Of a DNA stretch of 64,000 bases, positions 38,060 to 50,464 are shown piece after piece. The DNA lies in the NCBI RefSeq assembly GCF_002078875.1, contig NC_034438.1, forward strand, positions 15,919,964 through 15,983,963, in the 5' to 3' direction. Numbering within the stretch: position 1 is the stretch's first letter; every line of letters begins with the position of its first letter. The notes beneath the pieces are model-generated. The model was not told the DNA's origin. It was given only the letters and a program-made list of their open reading frames with translations, and did no database searches. Origin of the DNA: Numida meleagris (taxonomy: Eukaryota; Chordata; Aves; Galliformes; Numididae). Position numbers and translations under genes: made by a program.

Positions 38060-38540
38060 TGTGAGGATGCATCTAGAAAACTGTTGTCAAGTCTACACAC
38101 CTCCCCTGTACAAGATGCTGGAAGGCTTGAGAGAATCTAAAATAAAGCCACTAATCTGAGGGAACTGTTGTTTTTTTTTTTTTTATCTAAACAAGAAGGG
38201 ACATGAACTACTGATTCTACTATTGAAAGGTGCATTCTAGCTTTCTCTTCTGAGAAGTGTGTAAGGAGAAGGAGTAATGGTCAGAATGTGCAGCAAGAGA
38301 AATGTAATTAGACATGAAAAACAAAATCTTCTCCAGGATAGGACAGAAGCACTGGAACAGATTGTCCAAAAATTATGTGGAATGGCCATTCTGGACAAGT
38401 TCCCAAGCAGTCTCATCTAATCTTGTCCTGATCTGAGGAAGCACAGGAAGTGACAGGAGTCCTGAACTGAGGCCTGACATGAGTTCCGTACTGAGCAAGA
38501 GGCTGGATTAGAAGACACGCAGAGCTTCCTTTCATGTAAG
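38060..38540 (+). mobile_element. Old, highly diverged CR1 fragment
   Basis: Recognisable CR1 landmarks appear in the right order on the plus strand. At 38061-38100 there is a relic of the 'cacctggaatactgtgtccag' segment. At 38344-38385 AGAAGCACTGGAACAGATTG plus TCCAAAAATTATGTGGAAT matches the [12 protein letters not shown] segment. At 38385-38440 there is a relic of the 'ctagacaag ... ctgatctaatttgatcctg' segment. At 38495-38540 GCAAGAGGCTGGATTAGAAG matches the 'gaggttggactagatgacc' 3' box. Frame and termini are decayed, and a T13-T14 run interrupts it near 38171. Divergence suggests it predates the other CR1 copies in this block. Confidence 0.7.
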
Positions 38541-38639
38541 CTTTTCCAGGACTGCATATTTTAGGGGCTTAGATACAATGCTATAACAAATATTGTAAAC
38601 ACAGTAGGTGTTAAGTCTTATCCAGGAGCATTGTTTGGA

Positions 38640-39390
38640 GAAGTCATTTGTTTGTCTTGAGTACAGATACAGCGCCTGCAAAGGAAATTTGGACAGCTTG
38701 TGTGCCAGTATGTAGACTCCTGTAAGATATATATCGTCAGCTGTGTGTCTGAGACTGGTAAGGAATGTCTCAAATCAACATGAGGCAATCAGCATCATTT
38801 TGTGGACAGATTTATATTTGAAAGCATTTCTTAGGAGTTATTTGCCTTCGAATGGGAGGGCCCAGGAATGTTTGTTGGCTGAAGACTTGGCCTGGGAGCA
38901 AATGGAACCAGCTTAATACAGGTGACTGAGAGGTGATACCACTGTATCATACTGTGAAGGCAAGATACAAGCTGGCGTCTCCCTGCTTTCTTTTATCTGC
39001 TGACTTAAATACACAAGGCCTGAAAGACAGGAAAAAAGGAGTTCCTGCTGAGATTCCCAAAGCCAGACACTGTCACTCCAAAAAGTCAGGCTTGACCACT
39101 TTGGACTATAAGTAAGAGTTTGTAATGTCTTCATTAGTTCTCAACCGACCAACACAACTTTGCTGTGTTTGTACACCTGTCTGTCTCTCCCCGTTTTCTG
39201 TCTTTTCTCTTTACCTTCTTTACTTCTTTTACTCTTTGTAGTAGCCATTGCCAAATATTGTCTTACCTGTAATGCTTAATACTTAGCAAATTAGCCAGTT
39301 TTACCTCCAAGTAGAGTATTAGTTGTTGCTAAGAAAGCTTTCAATAAATTAATGTGTATTGTTCCTCTGAGTCTTGGATGACTCCATCAT
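38640..39390 (+). mobile_element. Possible LTR-like segment
   Basis: The texture differs from its surroundings. A pyrimidine-rich block (about 39170-39240) is followed by AATAAA at 39343-39348, then GTGTATTGTTCCTCTGAG, then a GC-rich leader-like region after 39388 that starts TGGCAGAGACCCC. An LTR ending in CA followed by a TGG-initiated primer site would look like this. No paired LTR, internal genes or target duplication are visible, and I cannot match it to a named avian LTR. It could also be an unrelated terminal exon. Confidence 0.28.
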
Positions 39391-39969
39391 GGCAGAGACC
39401 CCCTTGCCGACTAGGGGAGGCAAGACTCAGGTGGTAGAAAAAGATTCACCTCCCACAAAACCTACTGAGAGGGACGAGACACTGTGTCCCAATCTTAGTA
39501 TCATATTGGGCTTAGGTGATAACCTTATTCCAGTATGATAGATGACAAATATAAATTGAGGTTAATCATTTATTTGCTAACTACAACACTGAGAATAGTA
39601 ACTTAACAATTTAAAAGCTGTTTTTGTAGCCAGCAGAACTTGGGAAATGTTATTTCAAGAGAATATATGTTCTTTGCTCTCTCGTATCAGTCAATACACA
39701 ACCTTCATATCCTCAGTAAGGGATCTGTGGCTGATCTGGAGGACATAGCTGGCAGCCATCTGCTGCCAAACTGAATTTGTAGCAGCTGAGTTTTGTCTCC
39801 TCTTTTTTCTGGGGACGCAGTGATCTAATTTCCATTCAGCATCAGGGATCCAGTTGTTGTAAAACTTACTGAAACAGACTTCTTTCCTCCTTTAAACATG
39901 ATTGAAACTAGCTAGCAATTTCAAATCCTGAGTGTAGAACCAAACTGTTGACAGCATAATCTTTGTTTT
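39391..39969. other. Leader-like and unique sequence
   Basis: The first ~100 bases are more GC-rich than the neighbourhood and could belong to the LTR-like segment just upstream. The rest is unique, with no recognised feature. Confidence 0.4.
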
Positions 39970-40442
39970 CATAGAATCACAGAATCACCAAGGTTGGAAA
40001 AGAGCTCCAAGATTGTCCAGTCCAAACCATCCACCTACCACCAATATTTTCCCACTAAATCATGTCCCTTAACACAATATCTGCTCATTTCTTGAACACC
40101 TCCAGGGATGGTGACTCAACCATCTCCCTGGGCACTCCATTCCACCACCTGAACATTCTTTTGGAGAAGTTTTTCCTTATGTCCAACCTGAATCACCCCT
40201 GGTGCAATTTGAGGCCATTCCATTGTAGTCTTATTAGTTAGGCAGAAGAGGCCAACTCCCACCTTGCCACAACTTCCTTTTGGGTAGTTGTAGAGAGCAA
40301 TGAGGTCTTCCTTGAGCCTGTTCTTCTCCAGACTAAACAATCCCTGTTCCTTCAGCTGCTTCTCTTAAGACTTGAGTTCCAGACCCCTTACCAGTTTCAT
40401 TGCCCTTCTCTGTACACTCTCCAGGGCCTCAATGTCTTTTTA
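39970..40442 (-). mobile_element. CR1 retrotransposon, short 3' fragment
   Basis: A 3'-anchored copy with ATAGAATCAC-type terminal repeats at 39971, then the 'ccaaggttggaaaagagctcc' box and the C-terminal ORF2 tail. It is truncated at about 40442, inside the [10 protein letters not shown] region. Stops and frameshifts break the frame; a 74-codon piece remains at 40116-40340. It is close in sequence to the copy at 22953-24035 but more decayed. Confidence 0.92.
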
Positions 40443-43057
40443 ATAGGTTCAGTACAAATATTGTATTGATTTTAATTCTAGCATTTGTACAACAAAAGCA
40501 GGTAAAAGGCAGCTTGGAAGAAATACTGACCATTAACTTTTTTCCATTAGAAATCAGAACACAAAACAATTCTGCTATGAAACAGAAATTTTCAAAGTGT
40601 TTCTTTGGGTCAGTCGAGCTGTATTTATAGCCTGACATTTATTTCAACAAACAAGTAATTAGAACTGATGGACATTTCCCTTTCATTTAGTTAGGAAATA
40701 CTGAAAGACCAGAAAAAGCCAGAATGTTGTAACTATCTCCTAGCATTTTTTTAAGTTTTTGTCAGATTAATGCATTTCTGTAGAAAGCATGGGTTTTCAT
40801 GAAACTGATTTCCAATAGAAAGACTTTCCATCAGAAGAATATTGCCCAGCTATAATGTGCAGCAGATAAATAGACCTTTTAGGATATAACTGTTGTTTTT
40901 AGAGTTAGTAAGTTTGCTATTATCTCTAACAATGCACTGGTCTGCAGCCTCAAGTAGCTCCTAAGGTCACAACTTCAAAATTTATGTGCATTACTTTCTG
41001 TCCTTGTTAAAATATAGATACCAAGTGGGAGTGCACATAATCAGCAAATTAAGACACAGTTCCATCCTGCAAGTATAGAATATCAAAAGGCTGTTCGGTT
41101 GGTTGAGTTATGCTATTAACACCTTACACTGTGGAAGAAATTTAATTTACTTGCTAAGTAAAGCCAACGTGTTTCAAATCTGTGAGTGCAACATAAACTC
41201 TACAGTATTAAAAAGGAGTGCTGATACTGATCTTTTAGTTTTGTTTTCTTGCTAATTCATGATTCTAACTTTTCTACCACCTTTTTTTTTTTTTTGGCAG
41301 ACATATAAATGTAGCTTTTCATCTTTGTAGCATTGTATTTGTTAACAGTAGTGATATTGGAAACAAGATCATTCAGTGTGACTAATGTCACCTAACTTCA
41401 GATTTCTATAGTATGGATTTCACATCTGAGCCAGTCCTTCTAAGTTCCAAATATAGTCAGTGGAGAGCAACAGCCACTTACAAGAAATTATTCATCTGAC
41501 CAATTATAGACACCTATTTTAGGATGACATTAACCACCACATTCCTTTGTGGTCATTTCACAGAGCTTAGAGTATCTTAAATGCAAATATCTACCTGTTC
41601 CCAGATGAACCCTTCACATTAAGGAAACTTTAGTTAATAATTTCCATTATCCATGTGAACATCATATTAATCTTCTACTAAGTATTTTTGCATTATGTGT
41701 TATGATTCTTATAAACTAAAAGTTTGTTTCTTTTCCTGTCTAACTGAGCCTTTCAACTGTAAAATGACAGTTTGCACTGTCCTACTCTTATACCATGTGT
41801 GAACAATTGCATTAATTTCTACATCTTTATTAATTCTATATGCAGCAATAGGAACAAGAACGAAGGATGACCCATACTGATCATGACAACATCACCTCCA
41901 CACAAACATTACAAGTGGAAAGCTGGAAACAAATCAATAAATAAATAAAAGCAATATTCACTGTAACACTGCACACTCCACATGTATTTCTCAGTTTGGT
42001 AGTTAGGTACAGAAAGTATAACCTAAACAAAGACAAATGAAAATAGACTAAACAATTGAGAAGGGAGAAAAGTATGAAGGGACTGGATTATGTAGCTGAT
42101 CTGCTTAGGGCAAAAAGTCAGAACTAGTTAGAACTCTAGAAAACACTGTTAGGATCTCTTCAGGTCTGTTAAACCTATGCTAGCAGCTGCTTTGCCAGCT
42201 TCAGTCTCTAGCTGGCTCCTGCTTCCTACTTCTTTCCCACTTCTTATCTGAGAGCATTGTCTGGGTTCTGATATCCCAAATATTTCCAGGATTATCTAGA
42301 AAAGACTGTCTCTGAGTGTGGGATATCCCAGACTGGTGGGATGGAATAATCTGGGCTTCATTTTGTCTTCTTTGTCCCAGACTCATCAGTACAGCTTCAC
42401 TTATTCCAACAGTCACTTGGACGTATTACTTTCAGAGTGCATTAAATAATGATCAGAACTCGTGTATTTGTGGCAGTCCTACATCCAACAGAAAAAAAAT
42501 GTTCTCTGGTTGGGAATAAATTGGCCTGTTCTTGACCACTGATGGTCCCAGGGCAAAGGAAAAAATCCCTATCCTGCTTACCAGGAGCCAAAAATACTGA
42601 CTTTTTAATAAGCAAAATAAAAATCCAACTGCAAATAATGTACATTCTTCCCCCAGAAAGTAAATGCTTTTATCTATAAAAACTATATAAAAAGAAGGGT
42701 TTGCATCTACAGTAGTCACAGAACGCTGCACTGCCATAGACTTCTGTGAAATCTCTCCAATTATATTTTTCTTTTGCCGATCCTCTATAAGCAAAAAAAC
42801 TGAACTCAGTAACAGTTTCCTTCATTTTTCATGCAAGTGAGCCTTTTTGAAGAACATGGGAATTTTCAGTAGCTGTTGTGTTTTTCCCCTGCTAAAGAAT
42901 GAGAATTAACTTGATAAGACACTCACTATCTATATGAAAGAGAATCACAAGTCTGAATGCACTTGTTGTTCAGTTATTTAAAACAGGATGCATATGAAAA
43001 TCTGGATGAGATTTTCTTTGTCTCCCATTTTGGTGGCTGATATATCAAAACACAGAA
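40443..43057. other. Non-coding DNA
   Basis: No recognised gene or repeat apart from a T-run near 41283-41295. Overlapping frames at 42201-42794 are on both strands and look like chance. Confidence 0.5.
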
Positions 43058-43137
43058 GGTTGTGCTTCCCTTCAGTGAGATCTGGACAGGCTGGAGTGCT
43101 GGGCAGAGAGGAACCCTATGAGCCTCAACAAGGACAA
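43058..43137 (+). mobile_element. CR1 fragment (plus), left part of an interrupted copy
   Basis: GATCTGGACAGGCTGGAGTG followed by CTGGGCAGAGAGGAACC encodes a relic of the CR1 segment DLDRLEWWAERN. The sequence stops at CAACAAGGACAA (43126-43137), where the opposite-strand CR1 begins, and resumes at 44520. It belongs with the piece at 44520-44900. Confidence 0.8.
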
Positions 43138-44519
43138 CTATATAGTGATAGAATCACAGAATCATAGAATAATTAAGTTTTGAAAAGACCTCTAAGATCA
43201 GCAGCCCCAACAATCAACGCATCACCACTATGCCTCCTCAGCCACATCCGTAAGCGCTACATCCACCCTTTTCTTGAAAATATCCAGGACCACTTCCCTG
43301 CACAGGCAGTTCCAATGCACTACCATTCTTTCTGAGAAATCCAACCTGCACCTCCCCTAACACAACTTTTAAGGCCATAAACTCTCCTCCTATCACCAGT
43401 TACTCAGAAGAAGAGGCTGCCTTTTACCTTGCCACAGCTTCCTTTCAGGTAGTTGTAGAGAGCAATAAGGTCTCCTCTGAGCCTTCTCTTTTCCAGACTA
43501 AACAAGCCCCATTCTCTCAGCTGCTCCTCATAAGACTTGTACTCCACAGCCTTCACCAGCTTCATTGCCCTTATCTGGACATGCTGCCGTGTCTTCATGT
43601 CTTTCTGCTACTGAGCAGCCCAAACTTGAACATAGCACTAGAGGTACAACCTCATCAGTGCTGAGTACAGAGTTACAATCATCTCCCTAGTTCTGCTGAC
43701 TACAGCATTTCTGATGCAAGCCAAGATGCCAGTGGTCTTCATGGCCACCTGGGTACACTGCTGGCTCATGTTCAACCACTTATTGACTAACAATCCCAGA
43801 TCCCTTTTCATTGTTCAGCTTTCTAGACACTCCACGCAATGCCTGTAGCGTTGCATGAGACTGTTGTGATGAAAGTGCAGGATCCAGCACTTGGTCTTGT
43901 CAAAGCTCATACAATTGGCCTCAGCCCGAAAAATCCAGCCTGCCCAGATCCTTCTGTAAGGCTTTCCCACACTCAGGTAGATCGACACTTCTCTTCAACT
44001 TGGTGTCATTTGCAAATTTACTGAGGGTGAACTCAGTTCCTTCATCCAGGTCATCAATAAAGATATTGAACAGGACAGGCCCCAGTACCAAACTCTGGAG
44101 AATACCACTCATGACTGGTCACCAGCTGGATTTAACTGCATTCACCACCACTCTCTGGATCCAGTCATCCAGCCGATTTTTTACTCAGTGAAAAATTCAC
44201 CAGTCCAAGCCAAGGGCTGCAACTTCTACTGGAGAATACTGTGGGAGACATAGTCCAAGGCTTTACTGAAGTCTAAGTATACTACATTCGCAGCCATTTT
44301 TTTTATCCACTAGGTGGTTCACCTGGTCATTGAAGGCGATCAGGTTGGTCAAGCAGGATCTGCCTTTCAGAAAACTATGCCTTGGTTGTCCCACACATGC
44401 TGTGTGATTACATTCAAGCAGATCTCCTCCATGACCTTCCCCAGTACGAAAGTCAGGCCGATAGGCCTCTGGGTCTCTGAATTCTCCTTCCAACCCTTCT
44501 CGTAGATGGGCGTCACTAT
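43138..44519 (-). mobile_element. CR1 retrotransposon (minus) inserted into another CR1
   Basis: A 1.38-kb 5'-truncated copy. The 3' end at 43150-43190 has repeated AGAATCA/ATAGAAT units. Upstream on the minus strand it carries the thumb and C-terminal ORF2, the ADDTKL-type active-site block (reading KFANDTKL, with FADD changed to FAND, near 44018-44030), and about 300 bases of the preceding reverse transcriptase region up to 44519. Stops and frameshifts break the frame into pieces of 60-95 codons. GACAA at 43133-43137 and 44520-44524 flank it as a candidate 5-bp target duplication. Confidence 0.88.
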
Positions 44520-44900
44520 GACAAGTCTCACACCTGGAGAGGAACAAATGCATGCATCAGTACAAGTTACAGGATGATCTGCTGGAAAATTCTGTAGAGT
44601 AGGACCTAGGTCTTCTGGCTGACAACAGACTGGCTGTGAGCCAGCAGTGTGCCCTCATGGCCAAAATGGCTAATGGTATCCTGAGGTGAATTAAGAAGAG
44701 CATGGCCAGCAGGCTGAGGGAAGTAATCCTCCCCCTTGATTCTGTCCTGATAAGACCACACTGGGAGGACTCCGTCCAGTTCTGGGGTCCCCAGTTCAAG
44801 AAGGACAGGGAACTATTGGACAGAGTGCAAAGGAGGGCCACAAAGATGATTAGGGGCTAGAGCATCTTGGTATGCGGAAAGGCTGAGATAACTGTCACTT
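44520..44900 (+). mobile_element. CR1 fragment (plus), right part of the interrupted copy
   Basis: Continues the copy broken at 43137: CACACCTGGAGAGGAACAA then GCATCAGTACAAGTTACAGG, followed by relics of NRLAVSQQCALMAKMANGIL, the [10 protein letters not shown] segment and [13 protein letters not shown]. It decays or is cut at about 44895-44905, where a second plus-strand CR1 begins. The frame is broken by stops, for example in ILR*IKKS near 44686. Confidence 0.85.
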
Positions 44901-44904
44901 GAGA

Positions 44905-45410
44905 GGTGGGCCCATGCCAATCTCATGAAGTTGGATAAGGCTAAATGCAAGGTTCTGCATCTGGGTTGGAGCAATCTCAAGCACAAATACTGGTTGGGCA
45001 GAGAATGGCTCAAGAGCAGCCCTGAGGAGAAGAATTTCGGAGTGTTGTGTTGGAGATGAAAGATTCAACATGAGCTGGCAGTGTGTGCTCGCAGCCCAGA
45101 ATGCCAACCATAGCCTGGGCTGCATCAAGAGAAGTTACCACCTTCCATGCCACCTGGAATACTGTGTCCAGCTCTGGAGCCCTCAACACAAGAAGGACAT
45201 GAAGCTGTTGGAGCAGGTCCAGAGGAGGGCCACAAAGATGATCAGAGGGCTGGAGCACCTCCCCTGTGAAGGCAGGTTGAGAGAGCTGGGGCTCTTCAGC
45301 CTGGAGAAGAGAAGGCTCTGAGGAGACCTTATAGTGGCCTTCCAGTACCTGAAGGGGCCTACAGGAAAGCTCCGGAGGGACTTTTTATAAGGGCAGGTAG
45401 TGACAGGTCA
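44905..45410 (+). mobile_element. Second plus-strand CR1 fragment
   Basis: Starts again at the 'aggctaaatgcaaggttctgcatctgggt' segment, which precedes the part of ORF2 just covered by the neighbouring copy, so this is a separate insertion and not a continuation. Its residues [20 protein letters not shown] show an in-frame deletion of about 40 bases compared with the first copy, where the [18 protein letters not shown] segment should be. It carries [17 protein letters not shown] sequence to 45320, then a TGA, and ends near 45410 without the CR1 3' terminus, so the 3' end has been lost. Confidence 0.85.
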
Positions 45411-45564
45411 TTAAGGACCTCATTCCATAATACTGAAAATTCTCTTCTTGCTACTAAAACTGCCTTAACAAAGTAAGACATGTGTGGCTAAAGTGTTCTT
45501 CTTCAGGCAGAATTGTCAAATTGTCATGAAATGGCTGCATACTGATTTGCTGAAGTAATGTAGA

Positions 45565-45583
45565 ATATATATATATATATATA
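45565..45583. repeat. (AT)n microsatellite
   Basis: An uninterrupted AT dinucleotide run just downstream of the CR1 cluster. Confidence 0.85.
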
Positions 45584-48500
45584 CCACTGTTATGGGAACT
45601 TTAAAAATGTTAAACATTCTTGAAGTCACAAATCCATTAAATTCTAAAAATATTTGTGAAAATTAGCTGTATTTCAGGTCTTCCCAAACAGGAATTCAAT
45701 AAAATCATCACCTGTACTTCAAGACCACTGCAAAATCCTGCAATCTAGCACTTTGCTCAAGGCCAGGCATAGAATTTCCCACATAGGAAATGATTTTTGA
45801 TAATGTGAAATTTCATTCAATGGGAAAAAAAAATACATAGGCTATTTCAAAGCAAGTTACTGATCCTTTTCTTGATCCTGTCAAGAATGTCATTCATAGT
45901 CTATGATACGTCTTTGTCACAATCCTGGCAGCTTTGTAAGACCAAAATAGACTACACATTGTAAGAGGCTATAAAGCCCTACCTGGACAAGCTGGAGCAC
46001 TGTAGTAATGGCTGAAGTAAAAGGGGCAGAAAAAAGGACTCATTAGCACCCTGGCACACTACACAACAGCACTCAACCCAGGTGAGTATAGAAGGAGCAA
46101 AGCAGTGGAATGTGAAGAATGCAGAGCCCAGTACATAACAAGGCAAGTGCCACCAAGGAGAGAACTATGTGTAGTTCCTCCTGAAACACAAGCTGACAGC
46201 TACACACACTATCTCCTCTGGCAGCTTCTTCAGACACTTCAAAAACCAAACTGGGCTGTGTAGTGTTTCCCTGATTTCTTGGTGGCTGAGGTTAGTATGT
46301 ACTCGCTTCTGTGCTAGATGTGCTTCTGTCTACAGAGTGGGACTTTTTCCTTCTGTTTTAAAGGGAAAAAGTTATTCAAGGCTTAAATTTCAAATTAGTG
46401 AAATAATGAAATTAGTATCTGGGGCTCCAATGGTATTTTGAATTGATAACTCATGAGTAAAGGTGTTTTTTCTTCTCTGATGTGAAACCAAGAACTTCTA
46501 AAGCTCTCTCTTTATCCAGCATAACACTTAATACCTGTTAATATGAGAAAAACATTTTCAGAAAAGCACTATTGAGAAGTTTAGTTAATGTGCTTTTATT
46601 AAAAATAATAGATTAAGCCAGTTCATTCAGGAAATCTGATTTAGTTCAACACAGTTTGAAGGCTGTGAAGAAATGGCCTCTCTGGGTAGCTGGCATAATA
46701 ATTCATTATAATTAATTATGGCTGTTATCAACATTAACACAGATAAATCATTGCTCTAGAATATGACCTGAAAGTTAATGTTATTAAGAAGATATTCTAT
46801 CACTATATATACCATTTTGAACTATTCAAGAAAAATAGGAAGAGAAAAAAAAAGGGTATGAAAGGTCATAAAACTAATCCCAGCTAGTTCTGGTGTACAT
46901 AAAATTCTGATCCTGAGGACATGTAGTTTCTGAGTCATCTGAACATTAATGATGTCAATTTTTTCAGTTCTCCTGGATTCTGTGTGACATCCTCCATTGT
47001 CCATGGACTTCTGTGACAAATGTACACCATTTGGTCAGGCACATGAACAGCAGCACTACAGATTTCTCGTCTGTGTTCTGTTTCTATGCTTTGAAAGTGA
47101 GACAGAATCAGGATTAGGGCAAAGGAGGAATTCATCATCTCTGCAACTCAACCTCTGGTAATACAGTTCTCCATTCCACCAGGAAGAGGTCTAAAACTAA
47201 ACTCAGTATCCTGGATGCAACTTCACATGTGCCAAGTAGAATAAATAACATTATAAATAATATATAATTTTATAAATTAAACCAGTAAGGAGATGGTATT
47301 TCAAGCTACAGCCACAAGGTAGCAGAATAACTTTAATTTGAAATACTTACATGAAGTAACTGATGTGCAAATAGCCACGAAAAGCATACATACATGTATA
47401 TAAAACTACCACAGATAGTTGTCTCCTCTCAGTCTTAATAAACTGCCCCCATACATTCCTTAATGATGTAAAGGGGTAACATTCGACTATGTCTGGAAGT
47501 TAATGATGGGAAAATCTGAATAATGTGTAACAAAATCTCATTAAAAAGAAAGACTTTCAATTTATATTTCACAGCCTGAGAACTACATTTCCTTTTCTTT
47601 CTTCAGACTCCTAAGGGGAAAAAAAAAAAGGAACTGAGTAACATTATCATTATCAATATAATCACGTTCTAAAGTATATTAACTGCCTTGCTGACTGTGT
47701 TGCACAGTGAAAAAGGCAATGGTTTTTTTTTTTTAGTTTGTATTTTACTTCACATCATCACTGAACTTCAAGGTACTTAACTTCCAAAACAAATTAAGTT
47801 CCAGTGTAATTAGGTTCTAAGATGAGAGGAATTATCTTTTGTAAGTATTGAAAGATGGATTTTAGACTCCACACAGATCATTTTAAAATTCTTTACTTTC
47901 ATGGACAGAGTTCAGTTCTGCAACAGATCCATTAAAATTATAACACCTGATTGTGAGCTTTTAGCATGTAAATCTGTTCAATTCTTTTCCATACTTCAGT
48001 AATTTCTTGGAATCTTCCCCCGCTCCCATGATCTGGAAATGAATAAGCAATTAGCTTCAGTATGGTACCAATCTGCATAAGGTCACAAGATTCACCTGTA
48101 GGAAGTAACAGTTGCTGGGATTTTTTACAGATTATTTATGACCTGCATCCTCTGGGCATAGCTGATCCTTGTCGTGAAGATATTTTATATTTACTGTATA
48201 TAGCATAGAAATCTATTTTGTCATTATGGCAAACAAAGACAAGGGAAGAAAATAAGGGTGACAGATTTTTTTAATGAATCTTACGTGGAGAACAGCTCAA
48301 AGAAAAGCAAAAGAATTCTTTATCTAGTACTAGAGAAACTTGCTGGCAGACTTTCATGAAAGAGATCATTTTAAAATATATTTGATATTAATACAACCTA
48401 TCTCATGTCTGATGTCTGATTAAAAAATATGTATATATCAACAAAATGTCATTTTCACATTGTAATTACCTACAGTGAATGCCAGTGGTTTTGCAGCCGT

Positions 48501-48769
48501 AAGCCTCACACAAGAAAAGAGAGTTTCTTTTCTTGAAAAAAAAGTCAAAAATTTCTTTCAACTTTATACAGTTAAATCATTGTTTCTGGACATGTTTTGC
48601 CTTCGTTATATAAATTACTTCTGATTAACAGTTTACATGGAAGAATTAATTAAGTCTCTTTTGGGGGGAAGATCGTATGGTGGTGGGAGGGGGAAATTCT
48701 TTAATGCAAACTTATGAGCCATGATATAGGGAAAAATATCTCTAATGTGCCAGAAAACAAAAAAAAGAG

Positions 48770-48796
48770 CCCCCCCCCCAAAAAAAAAAAAAAAAC
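48770..48796. repeat. C10A17 homopolymer pair
   Basis: Ten C bases (48770-48779) directly followed by seventeen A bases. The length of both runs is prone to sequencing and replication slippage. Confidence 0.85.
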
Positions 48797-50464
48797 CTTC
48801 TTCTTTACACTTCTACCTTCAGTAAGCTGAAGTTATGTGTAATTACATTTTCATCCCATTCTATGTTGCTGAGGGACTCCTGTTAATGTAGAAGTTCAGT
48901 GCAAAACCCTCAGTGAAGCCTTGAAAATGTTTATCTAGTCATATATTTTACTTGCGTTAACACTTATTTATTTACAAAATATCAGATATTTAAGATTTAT
49001 CAAGGCTAGCCAAAAAAAAAGAGGAGAAAGTTAGAAATCTTTCTTTTATTGCCTGGCTGGCAGGGAAGAGAGATGAAGTGGTGAAGTGTTACAATAAGCA
49101 GTCTAGGAAATGGGGAAATAACTTCTGATTAAATGCAGATGCTGAACTAAAAGTGGCTGCTAATCACACCCACTGGGTCCTGCTGTAAAGAGGAAAAGAG
49201 TAAAGATATGACCTCCTTCCACTCATCATTTACTTTACTGCCACATAATTCTTCATGCAAAAATACTGCATTGAAATAGGGTATTACAAGGACAAAGAAA
49301 GAATAACTATTTGTAAGAAGAGAATAAATCATAAATAGAGGAATTAGAGTCAAGAATTTCTAGATACTAGAAATGAATATCTGAAAAGAGAATAAAGGGA
49401 ATCCATTTTAACATGTAAAATAAACAGTAAGATAAAATACAATTTAAAAGAGATCAATATAATTTTAACATGCAGAGTTGAATATGAAGTTTTGTGATAA
49501 TATTTTATCTTTTTTTTATGGTGACAAAAGGGCTGATCCACAACCAATAAAAATCAAATTAAGCTTTTTATTGATTTAAAGGAGTTTGGACCAGATTCAG
49601 TTCTAAGAACCATATTCTGCTTATTTTCCCTTATGTTTTAAATAATAAAATTACATTTTGTAATGTTCCAGAAGAAAATAATAATTAAAAAAAATTACAT
49701 CAAAAGACAATTGAGTTTTTCTAGAATATCTTCTTGCATATGTCAAATGAATAAGTATATACTGCTGCTCTGAAATGCTTATAAATCAAGGAGTTCTCAC
49801 CCCATAATGCATGGCACTGTTTAACATATCAAGGCAGACTGCTAACAGGGTTATGGGATGCTATCAGAAAGGCATCCAAAATGTTGTATTGCTGACCATA
49901 TGTTTTGGGTTTGGAAAACATTCAGATGGAGGTGGAGGGGTTCCATATGTCCATATTTAAAATCCAGTCTTGTTTCTAAACACCTTCAGTCTAAACTTTC
50001 CTGCTAATTAAACTATGGATGATAGGAAGACAAGCAGGGATACAATTATGTTGCTATTCTTTCATGGAGCATTAAATCAGAAGAAAATGGGCAGACTGTG
50101 TATTTATGAAATGTATTTCTTTTTCAAGTAAGTAATATTTTATATATTTATATTATAGATGTAACATTTGGTAAATGAACATTATTTACTGTATTTATTA
50201 AACATTTAATTTTGATTCCTAAAAATAAGAAAATTAGAAGGCCATTCTGGATGAGAGCAATGTCTGTGAAGACAGGTGCTGGACACCCAGTAAGAATCAC
50301 CAGCAGATGCTTTAATATGAGTAAGAACAGGGCAAGTATATACATTGTCTTCCCCTACAATCTGCCAGCTTTCAAGTATTTTTTGTTCTTCATGGCCTAC
50401 AAATGAATTCTATACATCTAGTAATTTTTAGAGAATTTCTCTTCCTAAATTTTCCCTTTTCCTC

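Larger units (their letters stand above)
45411..50464. other. Long unique non-coding stretch
   Basis: About 5 kb without recognised genes or transposons. Simple repeats at 45565-45583 (AT), 47704-47714 (T) and 48770-48796 (C then A) are the only structured parts. The 45960-46350 portion is slightly more GC-rich, but I cannot identify it. Confidence 0.5.

Noticed and set aside
44263..45258. Minus-strand frames of 66-96 codons around the CR1 cluster
   Set aside because: Those up to 44519 belong to the CR1 ORF2 relic; those beyond are antisense to plus-strand CR1.
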